Of a stretch of DNA of 64,000 bases, positions 18,356 to 27,321 are shown piece by piece. Position numbers and translations under genes: made by a program. This DNA is from SZUA-229 sp036567985 (GTDB lineage: Bacteria; Pseudomonadota; Gammaproteobacteria; SZUA-229). The notes under the pieces are model-generated. The model had not been told where the DNA came from. It made no database searches and saw nothing but the letters and a program-made list of their open reading frames with translations. The stretch covers positions 82,236 to 146,235 of the forward strand of contig DATCTK010000049.1 in the NCBI GenBank assembly GCA_036567985.1, given 5' to 3'. Positions within the stretch are counted from its first letter, which is position 1. Every line of letters begins with the position of its first letter.

Positions 18356-19423
18356 TTAGAACAGGTCCACTGTCCCTTCTTCATGCAGCGGCTTCAGTCG
18401 CCCGCTGGCCAGCAGATTCTCGTAATTATAAACACGGTTTCGTCCATGGTCCTTGGCGAAATATAGCGCCTTGTCCGCATGATCGAGTATGGTGGTGGGA
18501 AAGTCATTTTCCGAGATCCTGGCAAAGCCGATACTGATAGTAATCTTGCCCACCAGCGGAAAGGCATGGGTGGCGACAGATGCGCGGAATCGTTCCAGCG
18601 CCAGCTCCGCCATAGCAAAGCTCACAGGTTCAAGCACCACCACAAATTCCTCACCGCCAAAGCGAAACAGCAGATCGCTGCTGCGAAAACTGTTCTGCAT
18701 TTTCTGTGCAAGGCGTAGCAGCACTTCATCCCCCACCACATGCCCGTGCTCATCATTTACCCGCTTAAATAAATCCACATCAATCACCGCAAGCCACGCA
18801 TCCGCCATAATGGATGACTGGCGTTTATCGCGATCTTTCAGCTGCTGCAATGCATCCTGTTTTTTCTTTTTCTGTGCACGCAGCATTTTATTCAGGCGCA
18901 CATCAAAGGTGCGCCGATTAAACAGTCCGGTAAGGGAGTCACGCTCACTCTCGGTGAGCAGTGCAAACAGGTTGTCATAAATTTCCACCAGCAGTCGCAA
19001 TTCAGCTTGCAGTGGTTCGAGCGTCACCTGCCGATCCAGTATGAGCTCCAGCAGTGCAATTACCTTGCTGGAATAATGCAGAGGTATTAACAGGCGATTA
19101 TGCGGCAGGCTGGTTTCATCCAGCAGAAAATGCCTTGAGTTGATGGCTTCGCGCATATAGGCATCCGCCTGTTCGATTCGGTGTGTGTCATCAATTGCCT
19201 GCCACAAATCTTCACCCTGCGTCGGCAACGAGGTTTCAGCTTCGCACACCAGGTGCAAGCTCTGTTGCACTGAAATGTCATCCAGCCGCGTCTGCACCTG
19301 GTGCAAGCTGAGCTCAACACAACCAGATACAGCCGCAAGCGAACCGAGCAACGCCCGTTGCAGCGATTCGCTATCCTGCTGTCGGCTCAGTAACAATATG
19401 GAATTATGCAACCAGGAACACAT
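18356..19423 (-). CDS. Diguanylate cyclase with N-terminal GAF-like region
   Basis: 355-residue protein predicted to make cyclic di-GMP from two GTP. The C-terminal GGDEF domain (about 170-340) has DSLTGLFNRRTFDVRL at its start, the active-site RFGGEEFVVVLEP, and an inhibitory I-site RSSD exactly five residues before GGEEF, so product inhibition is expected. The first 160 residues look like a cytoplasmic GAF-type sensor without TM helices; its ligand is unknown. A Lys-rich stretch (AQKKKKQDALQQLKDRDKR) is inserted between the start of the GGDEF domain and WLAVIDVDLFKRVND. It is convergent with the pyr operon and divergent from spmA. A link to the pili in this window is plausible but inferred. 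Confidence 0.9.
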   Translation of the reverse strand: MCSWLHNSILLLSRQQDSESLQRALLGSLAAVSGCVELSLHQVQTRLDDISVQQSLHLVCEAETSLPTQGEDLWQAIDDTHRIEQADAYMREAINSRHFLLDETSLPHNRLLIPLHYSSKVIALLELILDRQVTLEPLQAELRLLVEIYDNLFALLTESERDSLTGLFNRRTFDVRLNKMLRAQKKKKQDALQQLKDRDKRQSSIMADAWLAVIDVDLFKRVNDEHGHVVGDEVLLRLAQKMQNSFRSSDLLFRFGGEEFVVVLEPVSFAMAELALERFRASVATHAFPLVGKITISIGFARISENDFPTTILDHADKALYFAKDHGRNRVYNYENLLASGRLKPLHEEGTVDLF

Positions 19424-19610
19424 GCTTGATTATATGGCTGGCCGTGTGCCAGCGATTACACCATCAACGTCAACTAATCATTTAACAGCCAGTATAACTG
19501 ATTCATTAATAATGGGTTATGCATTTAGTTAGCCTTTATCCATCCTTCACAATACAGCACAACAATCTTGCTGCACTGTACATTTCCGCCGATTGCCTTA
19601 ATATCTGTGC

Positions 19611-20489
19611 ATGCTAAATAAAATCTGGGCCGGTTTAATTATTGTGGGCCTGTCATATGCATTAATACAGGATGTATATGACAATATGACGAACCGACAC
19701 AATAATGGCCAGCCGCTTCAACTTGACTATTATGCCGCGAATAACAATGCTGCGGATAGCCGCTCACTGCTTATCGATTTCGATGGTCAGCGCCTGGATG
19801 CCCGCCTTATGCCGACGCAGCATGTACGCATTTACCTTGGCCCGCAAAGTCCCGCCAGGCTGAAACAGATTGCGCAAATCCACGGCAATAAAAACCAGCT
19901 CGATGCCGAGCTGGTCAATCAATCCGGCAGCCAGCTCACCCTGCGCCTGCCGGAGATACACTGGTTAAAACTGCGACAGGTAACAGATGCGGTATTTGAA
20001 ACCGCCGAGTTTGCAGTCAAGCTGGCACTGGGGCTGATCGGCATTATGGCACTGTGGCTGGGGCTGATGCAGATCGTGGAGAAAAGCGGCCTGATCAATT
20101 ACCTGGTGCGGTTTGTTCAGCCACTATTGCGCTGGTTGTTCCCCAACATTCCCAGAGACCATCCCGCCTTTGCCAGCATCAGCATGAATATGAGCGCGAA
20201 TATACTCGGCCTGGGCAATGCCGCCACGCCACTGGGCATTAAAGCGATGCAACAACTGCAGACACTGAATCATGACAGGCAAACCGCCAGCGATGAAATG
20301 TGCATGTTTCTCGCGTTAAACACGTCCAGTGTGCAATTACTGCCACCGGTGACCTTGATTGCACTGATGGGCACACAGATTTCCGAGTTGATGGTTCCCA
20401 TTATTCTGGCCACCAGCTGTTCCACCATTACCGCTGTCATTGTCGCCAAACTCTACGCCACCAGACGGAGAGCACCATGCAGCAATTAA
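19611..20489 (+). CDS. spmA: SpmA-like nucleoside-recognition (Gate) membrane protein
   Basis: 292-residue membrane protein of the family that includes Bacillus SpmA and other Gate-domain proteins; the substrate is not established. An N-terminal TM (about 5-20) is followed by an unusual soluble insert (about 30-130). The Gate region then has FAVKLALGLIGIMALWLGLM, MSANILGLGNAATPLGIKAM and NTSSVQLLPPVTLIALMG. The start is close to a TAATAT (19599-19604) that could be a -10, which would make the mRNA nearly leaderless; this is uncertain. Its end overlaps spmB by 13 bases, so the two are translated together. Confidence 0.82.
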   Translation: MLNKIWAGLIIVGLSYALIQDVYDNMTNRHNNGQPLQLDYYAANNNAADSRSLLIDFDGQRLDARLMPTQHVRIYLGPQSPARLKQIAQIHGNKNQLDAELVNQSGSQLTLRLPEIHWLKLRQVTDAVFETAEFAVKLALGLIGIMALWLGLMQIVEKSGLINYLVRFVQPLLRWLFPNIPRDHPAFASISMNMSANILGLGNAATPLGIKAMQQLQTLNHDRQTASDEMCMFLALNTSSVQLLPPVTLIALMGTQISELMVPIILATSCSTITAVIVAKLYATRRRAPCSN

Positions 20490-20998
20490 GCACACTGATT
20501 ATTCCGTTAATTATTCTGTTTATTATCAGCCATGGCCTGGTTAAAGGCGTGGCGGTTTACGAAGAATTTGTCGAAGGCGCCAAACAGGGTTTTGGCATTG
20601 CGGTGAATATTATCCCCTACCTGGTGGCGATGCTGTTTGCCATCAGTATTTTTCGCGCCAGCGGCGCCATGGAGATCATTCTGCAATTACTGCAACCGCT
20701 GGCGGATGCTGCGGGTTTCCCTGCCGATGTTATTTCCATGGGACTGATTCGCCCGCTCACCGGCAGTGGTTCTGTGGGTGTGCTGGCTGAGCTGATCAAA
20801 ACCTATGGTGAAGATTCGATGGTGGTTAAAATGGCGGCTGTGATGTTCGGCTCAACCGAAACCACGCTGTATGTGCTGGCGGTCTATTTTGGTGCAATTA
20901 ATATTCGTCGTACAGAATATGCATTACAGGCGGGGCTGGCCGCTGACCTTGCCGGCTTTATTGCGGCGGTCAGTGTGACCTACTGGTATTTTTCCTGA
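20477..20998 (+). CDS. spmB: SpmB-like nucleoside-recognition (Gate) membrane protein
   Basis: 173-residue integral membrane partner of SpmA. Motifs are LVKGVAVYEEFVEGAKQGF, PYLVAMLFAISIFRASGAM, MGLIRPLTGSGSVGVLAEL and MFGSTETTLYVLAVYFGA, typical of the family. The ATG at 20477 lies inside the spmA end and is followed at once by a TM helix (TLIIPLIILFII). The last codons and stop form the first unit of a 14-bp tandem repeat. In spore formers the pair affects spore dehydration; its job in this non-sporulating lineage is unknown, with small-molecule export or uptake the main possibility. Confidence 0.82.
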   Translation: MQQLSTLIIPLIILFIISHGLVKGVAVYEEFVEGAKQGFGIAVNIIPYLVAMLFAISIFRASGAMEIILQLLQPLADAAGFPADVISMGLIRPLTGSGSVGVLAELIKTYGEDSMVVKMAAVMFGSTETTLYVLAVYFGAINIRRTEYALQAGLAADLAGFIAAVSVTYWYFS

Positions 20999-21042
20999 GA
21001 TATTTTTCCTGAGATATTTTTTCTGAGATATTTTTCATGAGA
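20987..21042. repeat. Four exact-length 14-bp tandem repeats across the spmB stop codon
   Basis: Units at 20987-21000, 21001-21014, 21015-21028 and 21029-21042 follow the pattern TATTTTTCCTGAGA, with one substitution in each of units 3 and 4. The first unit encodes the last SpmB residues and the TGA. Because the stop lies in unit 1, copy number does not change the protein. Confidence 0.9.
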
Positions 21043-21051
21043 ACTTAAGCA

Positions 21052-21081
21052 ACATGGCCCAGTGATTACACCGGGCCATGT
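21052..21081. terminator. Hairpin between convergent spmB and pilU2
   Basis: Perfect inverted repeat ACATGGCCC / GGGCCATGT with a 12-base loop, between two convergent genes. It has no long T tract on either side, so it may act as a weak bidirectional terminator or protect 3' ends. Confidence 0.5.
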
Positions 21082-21089
21082 GAATCGCA

Positions 21090-22229
21090 TTAATTTACTT
21101 CTGGTAAATCATCGGGATCATCCGGGTACTGCAAGGCATCCTTACTGCGCTCCTTGCTTGCATCCTTTACGCCGCCACCAAAGTTGATTTTCCATTCCAG
21201 GTTACTGCGCGAGTCTGCATGTGACAGCGCGGTTTTGATATCGATCTTGCCTTCGGAAAATAACTGGTAGAGTGACTGGTCGAAGGTTTGCATACCATCG
21301 GCTTCGCCTTTTTCCATAATCGCCTTGATCTCGTGAAAATCGCCACGACGAATCAGGTCGGAAATATACGGCGAGTTAATCAGGATTTCGATGGCCGCTA
21401 CCCGCTTGCCCTTGAGCCCGCTCACCAGCCGCTGTGAAACAATCGCCTGCAGATTCAACGACAGGTCCATCAGTATCTGGTTACGCGAGTCCGGCGGAAA
21501 GAAACTGAGAATACGATCCAGTGTCTGGTTGGCATTCACCGCGTGCAGTGTCGTCAGACACAGGTGACCGGTATCCGCGTACTGAATCGCCGCCTCCATG
21601 GTTTCACGGTCCCGCACCTCACCGATCATAATCACATTGGGAGCTTCACGCATTGCCTCACGCAGCGCGTTTTCATAGGACAGTGTATCCAGACCGACTT
21701 CACGCTGACCGACAATCGACTTGTTGTGATTAAAGGTAAATTCAATCGGGTCTTCAATGGTCAGAATATGACCCGGCATCGCATGACTGCGGTGATCAAT
21801 CATCGAGGCCAGTGTGGTTGACTTACCGGAACCGGTTGCACCCACCACCAGCACCAGCCCCTTGCGCAGACACACCAGGTCTTTTAATTTCTGCGGCAGG
21901 TTTAGTTCTTCAATCGACGGAATATCCGATTTAATATAACGAATCACCATCGACACTTCGCCGCGCTGGGTATAAATATTAATACGGAAACGGCCAAGGT
22001 TCTTAACCGACAGACCCAGGTTCATTTCCATGGTGGCCTCGAACCCCATGATCTGGTTCTCGTCCATCACGCTGTAGGCAATCTCCCGGGTCATGCCAGG
22101 CTGTAACGGGGTTTTGCCAATAGGGTGCATCACCCCTTCGATATTCATACTCACCGGCGCACCGGTGGTAAAGAAAATATCAGAGCCACCCCGCTCCGCC
22201 ATCAGTTTTAAATAAGGCTGCAAATTCAT
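21090..22229 (-). CDS. Second PilU-like pilus retraction ATPase paralogue
   Basis: 379-residue PilT/PilU-family hexameric ATPase, expected at the cytoplasmic base of the type IV pilus. Walker A is GATGSGKSTTLASM (about 127-140), the Asp box is LTIEDPIEF, Walker B is NVIMIGEVRDRETME, and the His box is GHLCLTTLHAVNANQTLDRI. The C-terminal tail after residue 345 is acidic and Asp/Pro-rich. It is third in a pilT-pilU-pilU2 series on the same strand, 49 bases after pilU. Extra PilT-like proteins in other bacteria are called PilT2 or PilU2; no name is certain. All ATPase motifs look intact. Confidence 0.85.
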   Translation of the reverse strand: MNLQPYLKLMAERGGSDIFFTTGAPVSMNIEGVMHPIGKTPLQPGMTREIAYSVMDENQIMGFEATMEMNLGLSVKNLGRFRINIYTQRGEVSMVIRYIKSDIPSIEELNLPQKLKDLVCLRKGLVLVVGATGSGKSTTLASMIDHRSHAMPGHILTIEDPIEFTFNHNKSIVGQREVGLDTLSYENALREAMREAPNVIMIGEVRDRETMEAAIQYADTGHLCLTTLHAVNANQTLDRILSFFPPDSRNQILMDLSLNLQAIVSQRLVSGLKGKRVAAIEILINSPYISDLIRRGDFHEIKAIMEKGEADGMQTFDQSLYQLFSEGKIDIKTALSHADSRSNLEWKINFGGGVKDASKERSKDALQYPDDPDDLPEVN

Positions 22230-22278
22230 AGATAACTCGGTTGTTTAAATGGCAGGTTAATCAGATCAGGCACACCCA

Positions 22279-23448
22279 TTAACGCAGACGGTGACTCTTG
22301 TCTTCAGGGTCCTCTTCCATTTTCAGGTCAGACACCTCAGACATCAGGTCAGTGGTGTGTGCATCCTTACCCTTGAGTTTGATGCGCAAGCGCAGGTCAT
22401 TAATCGAATCTGCATTACGCAACGCATCTTCATAGGTGATATAACCCTCTTCGTACAGGTTGAATAGTGCCTGGTCGAAAGTAATCATGCCATATTCATT
22501 GGATTTCGCCATTAGCTCTTTCATCTCATGCACATTGCCCTTGAAAATCAGGTCTGACATTAATGGCGTATTCAGCATAACCTCAACTGCCGGCACCCGG
22601 CCTTCACCACCTTTTAAGGGCACCAGGCGCTGCGAAATCACCGACTTGAGATTCAGCGATAAGTCCATTAACAATTGCGGACGACGTTCTTCCGGGAAGA
22701 AGTTAATAATCCGGTCCAGTGCCTGGTTGGTGCTGTTGGCGTGCAAGGTGGTTAAACACAGGTGGCCGGTTTCAGCAAAGGCAATCGCGTATTCCATGGT
22801 TTCACGATCACGAATTTCGCCGATCAGAATCACATCCGGTGCCTGGCGCAGGGTGTTTTTCAGTGCAACGTCATAGGACTCGGTATCCACCCCCACTTCA
22901 CGCTGGGTGACAATGCAGTTTTTATGCTGATGCACGAATTCAATCGGGTCTTCGATGGTAATAATATGCCCGAATGAATTTTCATTACGGTAACCGATCA
23001 TCGAAGCCAGCGAACTGGATTTACCCGAACCAGTTGCACCCACAAACACCACCAGCCCGCGTTTGGTCATGGCGATGTCCTGCAGCACCGACGGCAGATT
23101 TAGCTCTTCAAAATTCGGGATATCCGAACGAATCACCCGCAACACCATGCCCATGGTGCCGCGCTGGGTAAAGGCGTTAACACGAAAACGCGACACCCCG
23201 GGCAAACTGATGGCAAAGTTCACTTCCTGGCTGGCCTCGAACTCACCCAGCTGCTTGTCGTTCATAATCGAACGCACCAGGGTCTGTGTGTGGGAAGGTG
23301 ACAGTGCCTGATTGGATAAGGGCGTCATTTTTCCATCCACTTTCATCGAGGGCGCAGCACCCACCGTAATAAACAGATCGGAACCGTCTTTCTGCACCAG
23401 CATGCGCAGCAGATCGTGCATATAGCGGATGGCCTTATCTCTATCCAT
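22279..23448 (-). CDS. pilU: Pilus retraction ATPase PilU
   Basis: 389-residue PilT-family ATPase that works with PilT during retraction. Motifs are Walker A GATGSGKSSSLASM, Asp box ITIEDPIEFVHQHKN, Walker B DVILIGEIRDRETME and His box GHLCLTTLHANSTNQALDRI. The opening KAIRYMHDLLRMLVQKDGSD and the charged C-terminal extension are typical of PilU. It follows pilT after 73 bases, the classic order. Confidence 0.93.
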   Translation of the reverse strand: MDRDKAIRYMHDLLRMLVQKDGSDLFITVGAAPSMKVDGKMTPLSNQALSPSHTQTLVRSIMNDKQLGEFEASQEVNFAISLPGVSRFRVNAFTQRGTMGMVLRVIRSDIPNFEELNLPSVLQDIAMTKRGLVVFVGATGSGKSSSLASMIGYRNENSFGHIITIEDPIEFVHQHKNCIVTQREVGVDTESYDVALKNTLRQAPDVILIGEIRDRETMEYAIAFAETGHLCLTTLHANSTNQALDRIINFFPEERRPQLLMDLSLNLKSVISQRLVPLKGGEGRVPAVEVMLNTPLMSDLIFKGNVHEMKELMAKSNEYGMITFDQALFNLYEEGYITYEDALRNADSINDLRLRIKLKGKDAHTTDLMSEVSDLKMEEDPEDKSHRLR

Positions 23449-23521
23449 TATTCAAACTCCATAATGTTTCAGGGTTAATCAGTACAGCCCATCCAGGCGA
23501 GGGTATTGGTGTGATCATGGT

Positions 23522-24556
23522 CTAGAACGAGTCCTTGTTAGCTGCCTTGGAGCGTGCATCTTCCTTAGTGATAACGCCCCGTTCAACCAGCTCTTTCAGG
23601 TTCTGATCCAGTGTCTGCATACCCACCGACTGACCTGTCTGAATTGCCGAATACATCTGTGCAATTTTATTTTCACGAATCAGGTTACGAATCGCCGGTG
23701 TACCAATCATAATCTCATGGGCTGCAACCCGGCCACCGCCGACCTTTTTCAGCAGGGTCTGCGATATAACCGCACGCAATGATTCTGACATCATCGCCCG
23801 CACCATGTCTTTTTCCGCGGCCGGGAACACATCCACAATACGGTCAACGGTTTTCGCCGCCGAACTGGTATGCAGTGTGCCGAATACCAGGTGACCGGTT
23901 TCCGCTGCCGACAATGCCAGTCGAATGGTTTCCAGGTCACGCATCTCACCCACCAGTATCACATCCGGGTCTTCCCGCAGAGCTGAACGCAGCGCCTCAC
24001 TAAAGCCCATAGTGTCACGGTGAACCTCACGCTGGTTGACCAGGCACTTTTTACTTTCATGCACGAATTCGATCGGGTCTTCAATGGTCAGGATGTGGCC
24101 ATAATCATTCTCGTTTACATGATTGACCATGCCCGCCAGGGTGGTTGATTTACCCGAACCAGTGGGCCCGGTGACCAGCACAATGCCCCGCGGGGTATTG
24201 GAAATTTCCTCGAATATTTTCGGTGCATTCAGTTCTTCAAGGGTGAGAATTTTTGAAGGGATGGTACGAAACACCGCGCCGGCACCGCGATTATGATTAA
24301 AAGCGTTAACACGAAAACGCGCCAGGCCGGGGATCTCGAAGGAAAAATCCACCTCCCAGTATTCCTCATAGGTTTTACGCTGCTTGTCGTTCATGATGTC
24401 GTACACCATCGCATGAATTTCTTCATGGGGCATCGCATCCACATTAATACGACGTACATCGCCATCCACACGAATCATCGGCGGCAGGCCGGCTGATAGA
24501 TGCAGATCCGATGCGCCATTTTTTACGCTAAAGGCCAGTAGCTGTGCAATATCCAT
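23522..24556 (-). CDS. pilT: Pilus retraction ATPase PilT
   Basis: 344-residue hexameric motor that powers pilus retraction and twitching. The N-terminus MDIAQLLAFSVKNGASDLHL and RVDGDVRRINV are classic PilT. Walker A is GPTGSGKSTTLAGM (about 130-143), Walker B DVILVGEMRDLETI, His box GHLVFGTLHTSSAAKTVDRI, and the conserved C-terminal AIRNLIRENK needed for retraction is present. It is divergent from yggS, as in Pseudomonas. It is first of three PilT-family genes. Confidence 0.96.
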   Translation of the reverse strand: MDIAQLLAFSVKNGASDLHLSAGLPPMIRVDGDVRRINVDAMPHEEIHAMVYDIMNDKQRKTYEEYWEVDFSFEIPGLARFRVNAFNHNRGAGAVFRTIPSKILTLEELNAPKIFEEISNTPRGIVLVTGPTGSGKSTTLAGMVNHVNENDYGHILTIEDPIEFVHESKKCLVNQREVHRDTMGFSEALRSALREDPDVILVGEMRDLETIRLALSAAETGHLVFGTLHTSSAAKTVDRIVDVFPAAEKDMVRAMMSESLRAVISQTLLKKVGGGRVAAHEIMIGTPAIRNLIRENKIAQMYSAIQTGQSVGMQTLDQNLKELVERGVITKEDARSKAANKDSF

Positions 24557-24748
24557 TAAATCTCCCCGGGAAACTGCATGAAAACCCTGACGTGGCTGTC
24601 AGGTCTCACTTGAAAGAGGTAAGCCCTTCATAGGACAATGTATTTTCCGGAACAGGCGGCTTTTCGCACTCCACAGGGAGCGCCCTTCATTCCGGGTATT
24701 CTATTTATAGTCAATAATTTAGCATGCTTCAATTAAGGTGGCTTATTA

Positions 24749-25465
24749 ATGTCAGCCGAGACCCCCGGTTCTGCAACCCACTCTGCAAAAATTGCAGAAA
24801 ACCTGCAGACACTGCAGCAACAGATTGCACGCTATTGCCAGCAATATCAACGACTGGCATCCGAGGTGCGCCTGCTGGCGGTGAGCAAAACCAAACCCGC
24901 GGGGGATATTCGCGCCGCCTTTGCCGCAGGACAACACTGTTTCGGGGAAAACTACCTGCAGGAGGCGCTGCAGAAAATCGACTCGCTGCAGGATCTGCCC
25001 ATTGAGTGGCATTACATCGGCGCCATCCAGTCGAATAAAACCCGTGAGCTGGCGGCGCATTTCGACTGGGTGCACAGTGTGGATCGACTTAAAATCGCAC
25101 GCCGTCTGAGCAAGCAGCGCCCCACTGGTATGGCCGAGCTGAATATCTGTGTGCAGGTAAATATCAGCAACGAGGCCAGCAAGTCCGGCGCCCGCCTGGA
25201 ACAGCTGGACACACTGGTAGACGATATCATGCAATTACCCGGGCTGCGCCTCAGGGGGCTGATGGCGATACCTGCACAGGCCCACACCCTCGAAGCACAG
25301 CGCACGATTTTCGCACAGATGCGTCAGGCCCTGCAGCGGCTGCAACAGAGATACCCGTCACTGGACACCTTATCCATGGGCATGAGCAATGATATAGAAG
25401 CGGCGATTGCCGAAGGCAGCACCCTGTTACGCGTCGGCACCGCCATTTTCGGTGCGCGCAACTGA
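24749..25465 (+). CDS. yggS: YggS-family pyridoxal-phosphate homeostasis protein
   Basis: 238-residue PLP-binding protein (PLPBP) that buffers pyridoxal phosphate in the cytoplasm and has no known catalytic activity. The PLP lysine lies in LLAVSKTKPAGDI (about residue 47). Other family segments are FGENYLQEALQKI, WHYIGAIQSNKTREL, VNISNEASKSG, LRGLMAIP and LSMGMSNDIEAAI. An AAGGTGG translation signal precedes the ATG. Its position before proC and yggT is widely conserved. Confidence 0.94.
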   Translation: MSAETPGSATHSAKIAENLQTLQQQIARYCQQYQRLASEVRLLAVSKTKPAGDIRAAFAAGQHCFGENYLQEALQKIDSLQDLPIEWHYIGAIQSNKTRELAAHFDWVHSVDRLKIARRLSKQRPTGMAELNICVQVNISNEASKSGARLEQLDTLVDDIMQLPGLRLRGLMAIPAQAHTLEAQRTIFAQMRQALQRLQQRYPSLDTLSMGMSNDIEAAIAEGSTLLRVGTAIFGARN

Positions 25466-25498
25466 ACATGAGTCAGGGAAAATAAAACTGATTGCAGC

Positions 25499-25529
25499 CC
25501 CTGATTAATTACCAGATTAATAATCAGGG
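25499..25529 (+). terminator. Hairpin after yggS
   Basis: CCCTGATTA pairs with TAATCAGGG across a 13-base loop in the yggS-proC gap. There is no T tract, so it may stabilise the yggS 3' end rather than end transcription. Confidence 0.4.
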
Positions 25530-25549
25530 CAGAAACTAAACCTAACTCT

Positions 25550-25555
25550 TATAAT
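25550..25555 (+). promoter_or_regulatory. Candidate -10 box for proC
   Basis: A consensus TATAAT lies 30 bases before the proC ATG. The bases 16-18 upstream do not match a -35 well, so the promoter would be weak or activator-dependent. Confidence 0.4.
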
Positions 25556-25585
25556 GAACGCCCAAACAGGCAAAGACTAAACCCT

Positions 25586-26410
25586 ATGACACACACCATC
25601 TGCTTTATTGGCGGCGGCAATATGGCACAAAGCCTGATTGGCGGCCTGATCCACAACGGCTATGACAGCCAGCACATTATTGTCAGCGACCCGGACACAT
25701 CGCGGTTGCAACAGCTGGCCGAGCTGTATTCAATTCGCACCAGTGAAGATAACCTGCCCGCCGTCGAGACAGCCGATGTACTGCTGCTGGCGGTCAAGCC
25801 ACAAATACTGGCGCAGGTGTGCCAGCAGCTACAACCTGCTGTGCAGCAAAAGCAGCCGCTGATTATTTCGATTGCCGCGGGTATTCGTTCCACCGATATC
25901 GAGCGCTGGCTGGGTGGCAGCCTGCCGGTGGTGCGCACCATGCCCAATACACCGTCACTGATCCAGGCAGGTGCCACTGGCCTGTATGCCAATGCCCGCA
26001 CCTCCGCTGAGCAGAAAACGATAGCCGAACAGATTCTTAAGGCCGCAGGCCTCACCCTGTGGGTAGAAAAGGAAGAGCTGCTGGATGCGGTCACCGCCCT
26101 GTCCGGTTCGGGACCTGCCTATTATTTCCTGATTATGCAGGCAATGCAGCGTGCCGGGGAACAGCTGGGGCTGGATGCCCAGAGCGCCGATCGGCTCGCC
26201 AGGCAAACTGCACTGGGTGCAGCCCGCATGGCAACCGAGGGCGAGGACGATCCCGCCACATTACGTGCTAAAGTGACGTCAAAAGGTGGCACCACTGCCG
26301 CCGCCATTGCCTCATTTGAGGCCAGCCAGCTGGATGAGATTATTCTGCGGGCACTCACCGCGGCACGGGATCGCGCCACTGAACTGGCCGATGAACTGGG
26401 CCAGCAATAA
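25586..26410 (+). CDS. proC: Pyrroline-5-carboxylate reductase
   Basis: Last step of proline synthesis: NAD(P)H-dependent reduction of pyrroline-5-carboxylate. 274 residues. The Rossmann dinucleotide loop is ICFIGGGNMAQSLIGGL at the N-terminus, followed by VLLLAVKPQ and VRTMPNTPSLI. The C-terminal dimerisation signature runs ALSGSGPAYYF to TSKGGTTAAAIASFE. It is followed by yggT (36 bases) on the same strand. Confidence 0.96.
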   Translation: MTHTICFIGGGNMAQSLIGGLIHNGYDSQHIIVSDPDTSRLQQLAELYSIRTSEDNLPAVETADVLLLAVKPQILAQVCQQLQPAVQQKQPLIISIAAGIRSTDIERWLGGSLPVVRTMPNTPSLIQAGATGLYANARTSAEQKTIAEQILKAAGLTLWVEKEELLDAVTALSGSGPAYYFLIMQAMQRAGEQLGLDAQSADRLARQTALGAARMATEGEDDPATLRAKVTSKGGTTAAAIASFEASQLDEIILRALTAARDRATELADELGQQ

Positions 26411-26446
26411 AGATAACCGCAGCGCAAGCAGAACAGAGACACGACT

Positions 26447-26992
26447 ATGAACCCATTTATTTTTTTAATTGATATTATTTTTCAACTCTATGCAACGGTG
26501 TTGCTTATACGTGTGCTACTGCAATGGGCCAGGGCGGATTTTTACAACCCGATTACGCAGTTTATTGTCAAAGTCACCAATCCACCTGTACTACCTTTGC
26601 GGCGTATTATTCCGGGTATCGGCGGGCTTGATCTGGCCACGGTATTACTCACTCTGCTGGTGCTGGCGATAAAGACCATGCTGGTTTATCAAACCGTCAA
26701 CCCGCTGGCAGTGTCTGTAGTTGCACTGGGTCAGCTACTGATCCTCTGTATCAGCATTTATCTGTACGGCATTATTATTCAGGCCATTCTCAGCTGGGTT
26801 AATCCCGACCCCTATAACCCGGCGGTGAGTTTGCTCAACAGCCTGACCTTCCCTGTAATGAAACATTTTCGCCGACTGATGCCACCCATTAGCGGCATGG
26901 ATATTTCACCGATCTTCGCGATTATTGTACTGATGTTTATCCAGTATACGATTCGCTACCTGTTTGCCGGCGTGTTTGGTGTGCAGCTTTAA
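26447..26992 (+). CDS. yggT: YggT-family integral membrane protein
   Basis: 181-residue inner-membrane protein with two YGGT repeats (about 10-75 and 100-165). Each pairs a hydrophobic helix with an RxxxP-type segment (NPPVLPLRRIIPGIGGLDLA and FPVMKHFRRLMPPISGMDIS). The molecular role is unsettled; homologues have been linked to osmotic stress and cell-envelope organisation. It lies between proC and yggU as in many Proteobacteria. Confidence 0.9.
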   Translation: MNPFIFLIDIIFQLYATVLLIRVLLQWARADFYNPITQFIVKVTNPPVLPLRRIIPGIGGLDLATVLLTLLVLAIKTMLVYQTVNPLAVSVVALGQLLILCISIYLYGIIIQAILSWVNPDPYNPAVSLLNSLTFPVMKHFRRLMPPISGMDISPIFAIIVLMFIQYTIRYLFAGVFGVQL

Positions 26993-27003
26993 ACCGTTAA
27001 CTT

Positions 27004-27321
27004 ATGGCGGCATTTTATGAATGGTGTGACGGAAATCTATTACTGCGCGTAAAGGTCCAGCCCAGAGCCAGCAACAACGCATTCTGCGAATTACTGGATG
27101 AGCGCTTGAAGATACGCATTACAGCAGCACCCACGGATGGTCAGGCGAATCAGCAACTGCTGCAGTTTCTGGCAAAACAATTCAGGGTGAGCAAATCGCA
27201 GGTTAGCCTGCTTTCCGGTGAGTCTTCACGGGAAAAGCGTTTTAAGATTGTTGCACCCAGGCAGATACCGGCAGAGCTCGCAACAATGATCAAACCGGCA
27301 ACGAACGCCACAGACCATTAA
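27004..27321 (+). CDS. yggU: YggU-family (DUF167) protein
   Basis: 105-residue small cytoplasmic protein of unknown function. Family features are LRVKVQPRASNN, LKIRITAAPTDGQANQQLLQFLA and SLLSGESSREKRFKI. It starts 11 bases after yggT. Its 3' end overlaps the 3' end of the opposing membrane-protein gene by 32 bases, so the two transcripts are complementary at their ends. Confidence 0.9.
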   Translation: MAAFYEWCDGNLLLRVKVQPRASNNAFCELLDERLKIRITAAPTDGQANQQLLQFLAKQFRVSKSQVSLLSGESSREKRFKIVAPRQIPAELATMIKPATNATDH

